From: Oscheius sp. JU75
Lineage: Eukaryota > Nematoda > Chromadorea > Rhabditida > Rhabditidae
Assembly: GCA_037178855.1 (NCBI GenBank)
Contig: JASJZC010000002.1
Coordinates: 5,530,501 to 5,594,500 of the forward strand
Reading direction: 5' to 3'
DNA: 64,000 nt
This document shows positions 12,433 to 24,903 of the stretch, piece by piece. The notes below the pieces were generated by a model. That model saw only the letters and a list, made by a program, of their open reading frames with translations. It was not told the DNA's origin and ran no database searches. Position numbers and translations under genes: made by a program. How positions within the stretch are numbered: position 1 is the stretch's first letter; each line of letters starts with the position of its first letter.

Positions 12433-13226
12433 TCACTTGATGTACTTGTCCATGAACTTCTTGTGGAACTCGGAGCGGATGGCGTCGTTGATAAAGTTCG
12501 GCTCCTTCTTTCTCTCGTCAAGACCTGAATTTCATTATTTTTATTTAAATCGAGCAATAAAACCTTTAGCGCAGTTCCTAAACACGACATCGTCATCCCA
12601 TCGTCTCTTGACCTTGAATTCGCCGCTGGCGTCATTGGATTCGGGAGTACTGAGAGTGAGCAATGGGTTGGCATGTAAAATATTGTCCAAGCGTATTTGC
12701 TCCTGCTTTTCCTGCTCTTGTTCTTCCTTTTGAGCCTTCTCCGCGGCTCGTTCCTTCTTGATTCGTTCCAACTCGGCCATTAGGGCGGCAGTATCATCTT
12801 CATCCGAGTCAGATTCGTCTGAGGAAGAGTCCACCTGAAATTTTGGGTAAAATGACAAGAAAAAAGGCTCACTTTGCAATTCGGATCGTCGGCATCAACG
12901 GCCGCTCCGACGGAAACATCGTCCAAACGGGGCTTCTTGGATCCGGAGGCAGAGTCTCTGGCCTTGCGCTCACGGACAGCCTCGCGTTCTTGGTCCTCCA
13001 ACTCGCGGCGAAGATCCTAATGGCTTGATTACAAAAGTTATTGGAAAAGGCATACCCTCTTGCGGATGTCTTCCTCATTTCCTTGGCCAGTCTGACGGTA
13101 CTTCAGCTTGAGATGAGACGGCATGTCCTTCGACGAGTACTGTTGAGAAAGTTTGGAGAGGTCGCCCTCTCCACGGGCCGTTCCACCCCTGGCCGGGTTG
13201 AAGGTCGGACGATGAGCGGTGGTCAT
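12433..13226 (-). CDS. cwc15: CWC15 spliceosome-associated protein
   Basis: CWC15 is a small subunit of the Prp19-related/activated spliceosome. The N-terminus [15 protein letters not shown] is the family signature. A central acidic Ser/Asp run ([12 protein letters not shown]) is followed by a charged coiled coil ([19 protein letters not shown]) and then by [17 protein letters not shown], which is strongly conserved in CWC15. The last exon ends in [11 protein letters not shown], as in the family. There are four short introns. The stop codon is at 12433-12435. It appears to be the first gene of a two-gene operon. Confidence 0.93.
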
Positions 13227-13229
13227 CTG

Positions 13230-13970
13230 AAACCGGGGCTCGTATGAAGAATGAAAACGAAAGCAAGTAAGGAAGGCTCTTCTACGTCAGTTTTAACGAT
13301 GAAACGATGAGAGAGAGAAAAAAAAAACGTTAAAAAAAGTTAACGAGACGGAGGTCATGTTATGTACAACCTAAAATAACGAGTTCAGAGCTTTGTAATG
13401 CTAGTAATCTCGTCATAATTGTGTCATTTTTCGTCAAGCTTGGCTCTATATGAAGTTTTAAGCAAGAATACACTAGAAAAATTAACAGAAACAGGAACGG
13501 TCGACAAATTAGGGTCTTCCTAGAATCCTGGTTGAGAAACTGCCAGTTAGTACGGACCTTTTAGCGACTATGATTTTCAGCAGCCTTATTTACGTTTTAC
13601 ACAAGCAGAATCGAATAAAAGTACAAGGAAAATGAGAGAAATCGATAACAAAAAAAACGGAAGATTTTCGAACAAGTTGAATGACAGCATTTGACGCGCA
13701 AATACGTAATGGCGTACACTGCCCGCCTATCGTACTCCATAAAAGGTTCAAATCTGCCGATCATGTGCCTTTCCCTTTCTATAATGTCTTCCTGTCACTT
13801 TTTGACTGTTTTCGAGTTTTGTTTGACAGAATTCTAAAGTGCCTTCTGGAATAAACAACCCCTTTCATTGGTCCAGAACAAAATTCAAGAGATACCCTGC
13901 AATTTCTTTCTATCTGATCCCAACGGGCTACTAATTCTTTGACTTTCAGCATATCAAAACATCGAATGAC
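13230..13970. other. Intergenic region between divergent CWC15 and TSC2
   Basis: AT-rich with no supported coding region. It must contain the promoters of the CWC15-NSUN4 unit (leftward) and TSC2 (rightward). A poly-A run lies near 13318. Confidence 0.4.
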
Positions 13971-16900
13971 ATGAGTTTACGCGAGAGGGCGTTCACGCCC
14001 GACGAATCCGGAGAAGTACTACGTAAGCACAATTCCAAATGCTGATAATACCGTCTCTCGATATCAGAACAACAAAATGGTAGCAGCACAGCAGCAGCAG
14101 CCGGACAGTCCTATCCACGACATTCGGCACAGTCGCATTCGACGGCCAGCTTATCATCAAGAGATGGTCAATCCCCACGTCACAGCGCTGCCACGAATCC
14201 CCTCAAGGCGCTGAAGGATCGCTTTTTCAACAGCAGAGATAAGGTACCGTGTTTTTCGCTGATTTCCAAAGTTGATGTACTGAGCATGGTAGAAAGTCAG
14301 TTCAGGAAAACAAACGACACGAACAGCTCATGACCACCGAAGGCTCGATTCGTAAGCCAGTATGGGACGGGATTTCGAAGGACAACCTCCCGCACATTCG
14401 TCTCAAGTACGTCGGACAACTTTCTGAGGTAGGTAGTCTTGACAATAGTAATATGAAGTGACTCGAGCTGGTGAAGCACAATCAACTGCAAGTCTCCACA
14501 TTGGAGGGACTCTACCACGACCTGAATGACATGTTGGATGATGAGACAACAAGAGACCCAGTCCTTCGACTGATGACCGATGTGACTGCCACTCAACAGC
14601 AGCAGGTTGGACTGGGATTGAGACAACAGTTCTTCAAGGTTGGTTTGTCTAACTGACTAAAAAATTTGTTTCAGAAAATTCGGGAGATTGGCTGTGAGGA
14701 GAGTACATTGAAGTGGCTGAAAGCACTTTCTAATAACGGGGAGCGAATCGATGGATTCGAGAGGGTGCGAACCTTTTTGTTCACAACTTACAGTCATTCA
14801 GGATATGGACTTTATGCTGGCCGACTGGGTCAACAAGCATCTTTCCGGTAGTAATCCCATCCTCGCTATGGAACTCCTCGAGCTTTGTAACCAGTTAATC
14901 CAGTGGGTTTCCTTTCATACTCTTTTGACTGTACCAATTTCTAGACGAAACTCTGCCTATATCTGTGCCGCAGCCCTGACCGACATTGTTCAGTCCGTCT
15001 GTGTCATCGGATGTCGAATCCCATCCAATCCGAAGCAAACACATGATCCCAACACTCATGAACTTGTTCAGAAATGCCTGGACCTCATCGATACCGTCCT
15101 CAGATTCAGGTATGTTACTGGAATCTCATTGAAATACAGAATTTTAGTGACGTACCCCGTGACCTTGTCCTCTATATGATCCCTGTCATCTGCATCCAGG
15201 TCTGCAGCCGTACCTTCCAGGAAAAGTCTTGGCACTTGACCAAACTGCTACTGACTTCCCAGATGGGTCATCGGACACGCAAGAGTATTCAGTCTCTTTT
15301 GGAACACTGCTATCCAATGAACCTCGTATTCGAAGACCAAGATGTTTACAACCTTATGATCCGCGGAGCAGTTTTCTGTCTAGCCAATGCGGTCTGGGGA
15401 CATCAGAAGATCGAGAACATGTGCTGTTCCCCAGCCAACATCATTCCCTCCTTTACCAAAGTGATCTCAAGAAGCCCAGATATTTGTATAGGTCAGTAAT
15501 TTTGTTTGGAACCTATTGAAAGGTTTTAGACGTTTTCACAGCCACCAAGAGACTGGTCCAGAAGCACGGTTCGGATCTACAACCTCTGGTCTGGTTCAAG
15601 CTGTTGGATCTATTCAATGCCGCTCTGGAACACTTCCGCAAATACCCAGAATTCAATTCCAAGTGCGCGATTATGCTGAAAGTACAGCTGGCATTAACAG
15701 AACAGTACCATAAGTAAGTATCGTTTTGTGTTTGGAAATAAGTGTTTCCAGGGAGAACCAATTCTCCGCCAGCACCGAGAAACTTTTTGATTTCATCGAG
15801 CGCGCGGTTGACTTCTATCCCGACAGCCCGGCCGATCATCTGATCGAATACAAGTTTAGCGTAAGAGAACCGAACATTTTCTCTGAAGTCTTGTTCAGAG
15901 AATTACTCCACAGATGCCCAATTTCATTGACGCTGCAGCAGCCTTGGTTCAGCGGTATGCTCATCCGAAACAGCATCAGGAAAGACGAAAAAAGGCTGTT
16001 CAGTGCATGTCCTCCTTTTTCATCCGCTACAGAATGCTTTACGAGACGGAGTTAGCCGATAAGCTCGTGCTACCTGTAGTGAGAAACATAACGCAGGAGA
16101 AGAACCCAGCCGTGCAGTACCAGTTGATCTTGGCTCTGTTTGACATCGCCAGACATGTCAGTTTCCGCGGTCAGGTGGATCTTTTCGGCTGTGCGATGCA
16201 GTTGGTCAAGAAGCTCATGAACATGGCCATCACGAGTCCCGGTAGGTCGTTCTTCAAGGATGAGCAGGATTGACAATTACAGCCACTGCCAGACTGGATG
16301 AGGCCACAGAGGAGTCGTCGTCCGATCGAGATACTCTCTACGAGTTTGAGAACAGCTTCGGCGAATTGACTCTTACACTGGACAACCTCGAATGCATCGT
16401 GAAGAACATGGAAGAGGTCATCTCGGACAGATGGGGGCAGCTGAACCTGAAGAATCTTTCGGTCATGACTGGTGAGTAGGTATAGCATACCGCAATGAGT
16501 CAGCGACATTGACGGGGGTCCGCTAATCCTGGGCAGAAACTTGCATGACTCATGTGCAACCAAGAATCTGACGAACATAAAGTTCACTTGGTCTTGTGGG
16601 CTTCTCTCTGCTACTCTCAACTTCCATTGTTCAATTTATCGGCATCCTTGTAAACGGCTTCGTTTCTCATTGTTGCTCGTTGATCTCACATTGCACAGCC
16701 TTCGGCTCATTCGACTACCATAGTCTCTCACTGCTTTTTGCCTTCGATCGATCCCTCGGACTTCTCCTCAACTCCCACTCTCTCACACACGCCCACTCTC
16801 TTCAGGCCTTCAGCAACCATGTACCTTGTTCTCAGCTCAATCGCTCCCATAGTATTTCTACCGGGTCTCTTATCCGTGGGTCTGCAGATTTCCTCACAAC

Positions 16901-19900
16901 AGCGACGTTTGGTAGACTACCAGAAGACGAATCGTCGAAATCTTGCTCTGAAATTTGATAAAGAAGAACATGAAATGTAATCAGATCCCAGTCAAAGTGG
17001 TAGACTACCGCCTTGACTAAGATACGCAGTCCCACCAAAAAGAGAAAGGTTCGCAAAATGAAAAAAAAAAGAGACAAAGGATCGGAAAAGTAATAACACG
17101 CGACCTTGGGATTTGGAGGAGCGGACAGCAATTTTACTTTCAGGAATTCTGATCGAACACCTCGACGTCCAATACAAAGCTGGCTGGACTTCCGATGTTG
17201 GCTCGCCAATTCGAGAGAGCATCGTCAACACTCTGCTCTCGCTGCAATGCTGCCCAATCACGAATCGAATTCGTAGGTTCTGATCCATTCCAGGTCGATC
17301 AAAATCTCCAGAACGCGTGACCAGAACTGACCCTGAACCCCATGCAAATCTCTTGATCAAGAGGAAGCACGACCACAACGAGAATGGTTTTGTCTGGAGC
17401 GATATCTGTAGAATCACCACGGAGATTCTAAAGCAGGACAACAGCTGGGGTGTCATCAAGTCCTGTCTAGAAAGACTTGGCAAAATCCTAGAGAACATGT
17501 CCTTCGTTCGGACGGCTGACAAACAATTGGTTTGTTTTGTGATCAATGATGGAGAACGGGGTTTTCAGGTAAATAATCTGTGCTCTGCCCTGGTCAATCT
17601 GTACCAGAGAGCTGAAGCCAAGGAGATAGAGTTCCCGTGTCCGCCAGAGAGGAAAAAGAGCAAGGAGACGATGGAATTTCCGACGGAGGAGAACATTTCC
17701 AAGTACCTGCCTCCAGTACTCGCTATTCTTGTTAGTTCTTGCCTAGTTGCTTTTTCCAACAGACTTTTCAGCTAAACTACACGTCACTGTACCATTCCGG
17801 AGATAACAGAAACAACGAAATCTGCCGAGTTCTGGTCGACTGTGTCGATTCGGATCATTTGGAGGTTACGTTCCTCCTCCAATAACATAAAAAACACTTT
17901 TAGGGTCTGATGGCGATCGACGTTGCCGTACAACTTGTCCCAGACGCCATGGGTTCGAATGCCTTCAAGCTCCTGGACATACTGAAACGTCTCGAGCCCT
18001 CCTCCAAAAGAGCCATCCCTCTGATAGAGTTCATGAGCGATTCGGCAGAGATTGCCGAGTTTCACAGATTCTTTAACGAGGAACATTATCGAACCGTGGT
18101 GGATATTCTGGTTCCTTACACCGACGCGGCCAAGTTCAACGCCTACATTGTCAGCTGTATTCATCGGATTCTAATGAGGTGGTACACCCAGATAGCGCCA
18201 GGAGGAACTGGATCGAACAATGTGCGGTGGTCGATAGTAAAGTGAGGCAGTTTTTGTTGTGCTTCTACTTCAATCTGCAGATATATCACCGAACGCTTCA
18301 CTGAAACTCCTCTAGACATTGTAATGAGTCTGGAGCCGATGAGGCGTCAGTACAGTGGAGATGGTCGCACAGTCGAGAACCCATTCCTCCTTGGAGGAGA
18401 CCCCTCAACACCCCCACCCGAGTCGAAGGTCCAATGGAATATGTCCAGAGGAGCTGACAAGGTCAAAGAAGAGATTCTACAGGCGATGCAGACCTTCTTT
18501 ACCACGGGAAAGATTGATCACGAGATCGGAACAGCTTCTTCCCTTATGCAAGTGAGTATCTCTTCTCCTTTGCTTTTCTCATAAGAAAAGGTTTCAGCAA
18601 ACACCGAGCGATAAGTACGAGGAGATCTCAGTCGACCACTACTTCCTGAACAATACTTTGATCAGCATCTCCCGTCTCGTAGACAAGAGATGGAAACAGA
18701 GCTTGGAGAACAACGAGGAAGAGGTCTTTTCCGTCGATGGAGACCCGGGTTCTCCCTCTTCCCCCAACGAATTTGCTCCGTCCAGCTTTGACAGAAAGGA
18801 CGACAGGAGACGCTTTGCTTCGGCCAAAGAGATTCCCCGAAGTGCAAGTGTAAAGCCACCGAACAAGGCTCTGGACGATTTGTACGCGTCCGGAGGTCCT
18901 CATCAGTTTTCTCATAAGACCAATGTCAAACGTAGGGTGATTTTTGAAATTTAGGGTAACTGTTTTTCAGGTCCAACTGTGTCCTTTGTGAAGATGACCA
19001 CCAGACATATGTATGGAAGGAGCAATTGGGTGATGAGGGCTATGGATGAATGGCCTGATGATTTTGAGAAGTGTAAGTCCTTTCAGATAAGCATTTTTAC
19101 TAGAGGTTCAGCCGCTGCAATTCCTTCTTCCAGTCAAAGTTTCATGAATCACATCCTGAATGTTCCCGGAGGCTTGATGCCTCTTCTAAGCACGAAGAAT
19201 GAGCATGAGATCAATGAGTTTGATCGAGGACTGAGGGTTCTGGATAATGTGGGTTTTTTTTTCATCTGAGATTTTCAAGTTTTAGCTCCCTGGAATAGAA
19301 CATCATGTGGCTGGGCTGCTCTACATGGCCCCTGGCCAAGAGACTGAGGGTGAAGTTTTCTCCAACATCTACGGCTCTGAGAGATATAATCGCTTTGTCA
19401 GGTATCCTTTTCTTTTCTTCTGAACAATGAGTACTTTTAGACTCCTCGGAGACACGATACCTCTGAAAGGCTGTCCCGGTGGGCTTCGAGAAGGCTTCCA
19501 TGGCCAATACACCTACGCCCACACTGATTCTCTCAGTGCAATCATCTATCAGATCGCGACACTGATGCCAACGGATCCGGAAGACAGTCAACAGAACGGA
19601 AAGAAGCTTCTCATTGGAAATAATCACGTAACCATCGTCTTCAACGAGAGCGGGAAACCGTACAAAACTGGACTGGTTTCCGGACAGTTTGATTCTGTCA
19701 CTTTGGAGGTAACTCTTTCCCATTTCAAGTTCTAGTTATTTCTAGATTGTTCCTAGTGACCCACGAACAGTAGTCATCACTGTCCATGCCAAGGCTGACA
19801 TTGCCTGTTGGCTGGCCATGAAGAGGGTTCTGCTCACAGACGAGTAAGTACAGGCACTTTTCGAATACGAAGCCAATTTACAGGGCAGCCTCTCGTCTCA

Positions 19901-20055
19901 TTCGTAAGCTAGTAGTTCGAAGTTATCTGTCAGTACGAGTATTCCACAGCCTTTCGAAGAGTCAATCCGGTCAAGCCTACATATCGTCCGGAGTCGAACG
20001 TCTCAGGAAGATTCACGCTATCAGAGACAAGTATTCGCCTGTCTCTCAAATCTAG
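13971..20055 (+). CDS. TSC2: Tuberin (TSC2), GTPase-activating subunit of the TSC complex
   Basis: Tuberin, with hamartin, turns off Rheb and so restrains TORC1 at the lysosome. The model has some 25 exons. Residues 1-75 are a Gln/Ser/Ala-rich leader. From about 14300 the HEAT-like N-terminal domain (DUF3384) begins; MIRGAVFCLANAVWGHQKIE with SPANIIPSF (15350-15460) aligns position by position with the equivalent human segment. The tuberin domain follows (about 17100-18250), then a Ser/Pro-rich linker (18330-18900). The C-terminal Rap/RanGAP domain (19285-20040) has GQYTYAHTDSLSAIIYQIAT and LIGNNHVTIVFNESG, keeping the Asn of the asparagine thumb, then IVPSDPRTVVITVHAKADI. RalGAP-alpha, the closest relative, lacks the N-terminal match and the HIATLMPT-like segment. 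The stop codon is at 20053-20055. No disabling change was seen. Exon edges at 16480-17110 and 18250-18330 are uncertain. Confidence 0.9.
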
Positions 20056-20778
20056 TCACTTTATTTTTGTTGATTTACGGCTTTTTAAACTGGTTGCTAC
20101 TGATGAATTTTTCTTTTTGCGTCTTTCCGACTATTGTACAGCTCAGCCTCCTTCAATATCTTGACTTTTTTAGAATGATCGGTCTGAGGGCGGACGCCGC
20201 TTGACTCGTTACCGATTTCTAGAACCGTCGCTTTTGGTGCTTACGAATATAGCCTATTCTCAATCTCCAGCGGCACTTACGAAATCTTTAAAGGTAGAAT
20301 GCGAAAGGTCTTGCGAGGGAATTATAGTAGCCCGGGCTCAGACTGTCAAAGTTTCGCTATTTTTGAGTGTTTACAGCCATTTTTTAGTTGTTTTAATATT
20401 GGCATTGGATTCGGGGCCTAAGTAAATCTACTCGACATCTATTTTGTAGAAAAAATCTGCCAGAAAAAACGCCTAAAAAGCGTGGAAGCCGAAAATGGGA
20501 CTCTGCTCACATATTTTGACCATTTTCAACGCTTTTCTCAGATACTTCCCCTAAATTTGTTGTCAAGCAGGTTTACGCATGTCTAGAATACGGTTACACA
20601 GTCAGAATTTGTAAAAAGTGTGCGGAAAACGAAGAAAATTCGGAATTTTTTGTTCGCGCGCAAATACTGTGCCGTCAGCGTTCAAATTCACGTGCCGCTG
20701 GACGTTGGAAATAGACTATAATTGTCAGCATTTTTCGTAGACTTTCGTAGTTCCCTATCTCACCGTCAGTCTATCCAG
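20056..20778. other. Intergenic region between TSC2 and the CYTH gene
   Basis: No coding region is supported. The AT-rich 720 bases hold the TSC2 3' end and the CYTH gene promoter. A CTATCCAG acceptor-like site lies directly before the next ATG. Confidence 0.4.
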
Positions 20779-21417
20779 ATGACCCGCAATGTCGAGATCA
20801 AGGCTCGTGTCCCCGACCGTGATGAGATTGTTCGTCTCTCCAAGGAGCTCACTGGAAAGGTAGGAAGATCTCATGATCTGTTCTGAATATCTGCTAGGAT
20901 CCGGTCCTGCTGAAGCAGCATGACATCTTCTACAATTCTCCGAATGGTCGTCTGAAGATGAGAACTGTCGAGGAGGACGGAAAGAGACGCTCCGAGCTGA
21001 TCTGGTACGATCGTCCGGATGTCGCTGGCCCAAAGTTGAGCGAGTACAATAAGTTTGACGTGCCTGAGAACATGTTGGATAGTATCAAGGTGGGTTAGCA
21101 TGACTTTTGCGCGAAGTGTCCTTAGCTGACTCTGACTACCTCGATGGGAATCAAGGGAGAGGTCAAGAAGCACCGTTATCTGGTCCTGTACGAGCAGACT
21201 CGCATTCACATTGACACTGTTGAAGGACTTGGAAATTTCATGGAACTTGAGGTGAGTTCTCTCCGTTTCCGTAAATTAGGCCTCATTTCAGGTGGTTCTC
21301 TCCCCTGATCAGACGGTTGAGGAAGGTGAGAAGACCGCTCAGTTCATTCGAGAGAAGCTGAACGTTAAGGACGAAGATCTTCTGACTGGTGCCTACATGG
21401 ACATGCTCCAGGCCTAA
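20779..21417 (+). CDS. CYTH-domain (adenylate cyclase IV / thiamine triphosphatase-like) protein
   Basis: Four exons encode about 172 residues. CYTH proteins form a tunnel-shaped beta barrel that binds Mg and triphosphate-containing substrates. The N-terminus [18 protein letters not shown] is the signature first strand; it retains the E-x-K half of the ExExK motif but has Asn at the first Glu position. Later charged strands are present: [42 protein letters not shown], and [15 protein letters not shown]. The C-terminal helix contains [20 protein letters not shown]. This is the CyaB-like branch, whose substrate in animals is not settled. The ATG follows an acceptor-like CTATCCAG. The stop codon is at 21415-21417. 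Confidence 0.85.
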
Positions 21418-22883
21418 ATTTGTTCCACTCAATGAATCTGTTCACGTGAATCGTATTCCCAACTGAGACACTAGATGACTGTTATTTACTGATCTTCTTC
21501 TGGCTTACAGACCACGAGATGGGTTCTTGGTCTTTCGACGTATATCCCCGAGTGTTGTCGTGTATAGAAGCGGTTTGCTGCGGGCCAGCCACTCGAAAAG
21601 ACAAGTCATTTGGGAGAGAGATACATGTGTAACCAGGAGACATTGTTCAAAGCCTAGACCTCTACTATTTGTTGTTAGTACAATTTCAGAGATCACTTGA
21701 AAGGTCACAGTAGACTTCCCCGAAACTGTTCATTGCCCTATATGGATCAGTCTGTTCAGTCTATGTCATATGATAGCTCTCACTTAGACTGGGTTAAAGT
21801 ACACATCAAGTATCTGAATGATTTGACTGTTATCATTATTAAAGCCCACGACCTCTGTTAGCGATCGGGAACCTTTCGAAGAAAGAAAAACGATAAAAGG
21901 TCAGTTCTCTGCAGCGGAAGGTTCGTGAACTAGCGACTGATTAGTTTGCCAAATGGGAAGAATCTCTTCCTGTATGAGAAATATTGAATAGTCTTTGACG
22001 AACTCCGGGAACGACGGTTACTTTATGATCCTTGTGAAGTGCAAAAAAAGTTAGTGATTCAGGATCAAAAATAGAAAAAGGCACATAAATTTTGACCTTG
22101 TGCCATTTTCAGAAAGCACTCTTGTCTGACTTATCCTCCGAGAACCCGGCCATCTTTTCAGACCCTACTCGGACAATCTCTGGTCTCGCTTACAGCAGAA
22201 GAAGTTCTTTGGCGAACACTTACGGCTCTATTTTTCCCTGATAACATTTTTTGAACAGGGAAGTTCTTTAGGAGATCACCAAGCGTGGTACTTTTAAGAA
22301 TCAGATTCAAAAAGAGACTTGTCTAGAAAGGAACCCTGCGCTGTACACTGTGATTCTTTGAGAAGCTTTTGTTTTCTTTGACAGAAGTGTTGTCATCCTT
22401 TTCAGCTAGCGTCATTGTTTGTAACTTTCGTTGCACTGTAAACTAAGGAACCAATATGTGGCTACTTAGTTTGATCATGTCTCTATCCTTTTCGCTCCCA
22501 AATTCTCTAAACTTTCCGACGAGAGACTCACCCCTAGCCTTTCAAAGCTTGAAGATCAAACAAGGCGCCCGTGTATCCGGTCTTCGGCTGTTTATGTCCT
22601 TAACCTTTAAACATATCTTTTTGATTAACCGGTCAACGAGCCCCCAGGGCCAATCTGTCAGCTATATCTCACTCGGTACAGTCGCACCGCCTACACCCCT
22701 TGTGCGTGATGTCAGTTTCTCCCTGTCCCTATCACTGACGTCGGGGCTTCTCTCTTTGGCGAATCAAAGGCCCTTCCCCCTCCTACAGTAACTGCTATGA
22801 ATAGAATAGGCTAACGCGGTTCGGAACCGCTTTCTCTCTTCCCTATTTATACTCAATTCTTTACTTAGCTTCTGGTTTTCAGG
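21418..22883. other. Intergenic region before the sugar transporter
   Basis: About 1.45 kb with no supported gene. An open frame at 22456-22791 has no start context, domain or splice signals and is likely chance. The end of the stretch contains a TTTTCAGG acceptor-like site immediately before the next start codon. Confidence 0.4.
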
Positions 22884-24721
22884 ATGACGAAACGAAGCGT
22901 CTTCCTACTCATCTGCATCTATGCAGTACTGTCTCTGATCACAAACTTTCCTTCGGGATTCACAAACTCTACTGTCAACACAGCCACTGAAGAGATTCAT
23001 AAGTGAGCCTTTGCTTCTGTTTATTTACTCAATCCCTTTTAAGTTTCATCAACTCCTCATATGTCAGGAGAGGATGGGACCTATCTGCCGGCTCCATCGC
23101 TCTGGTCCAATCAGCGACTCTCAACTGTTGGTTCGCCGCTCAAGTAATCGGATCAATGTTCACTCCCTATGTCACTGATCACTTCGGAAGAAAGTGCAAG
23201 TTCCTCTCAATCCTCAAGTAAACAGAGTCTTCAGTCGGTTATATGGTAGCCATCGCGATCACGATTGCATCAACTCTGGTACAGTACCTCTCTATCCTTC
23301 TTCATCTTCCGGAGGGTCTGATCCTGGGAAGATCTTTGACAGCACTCATGAGTCCTTTGGCTGATGCTTGTCTGCTACTGTATGTCCAAGAGACCTCTCC
23401 TGTCAGTATCCGAGGAACAGCGTCCTTCTTCTGTGAGATCGGATATGGAATGATGTGTGTTCTTGGAAGTGTAAGTATAGGAAACTTCATTGAAACTCAC
23501 GATAGATTTACAGGTCCTGGGAATGAGATCAGTTCTTGGCTCAACTCTCGACCGTCTTCTCCTGGTCTCTCTCATTCCAGAGGTTCTATCCCTCATCTTC
23601 CTCTTCTTCATCCCGGACACGCCAAAGTACCTGATGATCATGAAGTGAGTGTACCGATATAGCCTTGACATTCCGTCATCGGAAGGTCTTTCCAGGCCTG
23701 ATAGACCCATCAATCTTTCTCAGCCCAGTTCGTTTTCCACGCCACAATGGAATCGAAGTTTTTCGACGATAGAAATCTTGCAGAGGTGATCGACGCGGCG
23801 CGATGAAATCGCTCAACTTTTTCCAAGGAGGTGACTCGAAGGAAAACGAGGAAATTCTGGATGACTATGAGCGAGAGAAGCTCCAGGACTCGACCAATGA
23901 GAGCAGTTCGTTCAAGGAAGTCTTTACCACTTGGCATCTTCGTCAAGCTGTCTTCCTTTCGTGTTGTGTCCTCATCCTCACTCTGTCCTTCTATCCAATG
24001 CTCCAGTCCTCGACCTACTTCCTCCTCAATTCGGGAATCAATGCGTAAGTGAAGAAAGGAGGTAGAGACAATAATTTTCAGTAACTTGGCCGAAATATCC
24101 TCCACTGTCTTTTTGGCAACCTTTACCGTCTCTGGCCTAGTCGGAGCCGCCTTCATCGATCGCTTCCCTCGCAGAATGCTCATCCTTCTGTCCAGCCTTG
24201 CCACCAACATCTTCCTCGTAGCTTTCGCGGTACTCTCCTTTACTCATGCTCTCGGTGATTGGATCAAGTACGCGTGCGTAGGAGCCATGTTCGGTTACAT
24301 CATCTGCTTCGGACTGGTCCTCGGACCGATATCCTGGTTCGTCGCTCCGGAAATGGTCTCCCAGAGACACAAGGCTACCATCTTTTCCATCTGCTTCGCC
24401 ATCAACAACACCTTTATCGCCGTAACGGACTTTGCCTCGATTCCACTCTTCAGGGTTAGTCGAGAGATCGGATTCTCATAATAATATCATTTTCAGTTGA
24501 TCGGCGGATTCTCCTTCATCGCCCTCTTCGTCATTCCATCGCTCATCTGCATGATTCTCATCTACCTGTATCTCCCTGAAACCCTCGGCAGAGAAACTCA
24601 CCAGATTGTCGCTTCGATGTTGAGGAAGCGTAACAAGAGGACCTTGGATCTGGAAGGCAAGGAGGCCAATCCCCGTTACAAGGTCTTCACAGCCAGTCCA
24701 AGCTGTGCAGCCCTTCAGTAG
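22884..24721 (+). CDS. Major facilitator sugar transporter, SLC2/GLUT-like
   Basis: A 12-TM transporter of the sugar porter family. It starts MTKRSVFLLICIYAVLSLIT (TM1), followed by an extracellular loop with NSS and by WDLSAGSIALVQSATLNCWF (TM2). The intracellular loop 2-3 carries DHFGRKCKF, the MFS G-R-K motif. LYVQETSPVSIRGTASFFCE matches the sugar-porter signature in TM4-5, and FIPDTPKYLMIMK is the PESPRYL-like motif after TM6. The second half contains IDRFPRRML, WFVAPEMVSQRHKATIFS, and YLPETLGRETHQIV, which corresponds to PETKGR. The substrate cannot be read from sequence. The segment 23690-23800 has unclear exon edges and may contain an extra short intron. The stop codon is at 24719-24721. 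Confidence 0.83.
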
Positions 24722-24903
24722 GCTCTTGCAATTTCTTCTATTTGTTTGTATCATACAGTCTCGTCTAGGTTCTTTCCTTTTACTCTCGTCATGACAATCT
24801 TGACAAGCTCCTCTTGAGCAGATTGCCTCTCGTCTCTCCCAGTCAATCTCGTACCATTACGGGTCTTTTTAAATAAACTTTCAATAGAACAGGCTGTAAA
24901 ATA

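Noticed and set aside
19285-20040. RapGAP domain read as RalGAP or RAP1GAP
   Set aside because: The upstream tuberin-specific blocks and the QIATLMPT segment fit TSC2 better.
22456-22791. 111-codon frame before the sugar transporter
   Set aside because: No splice partners, motif or acceptor-like start context.
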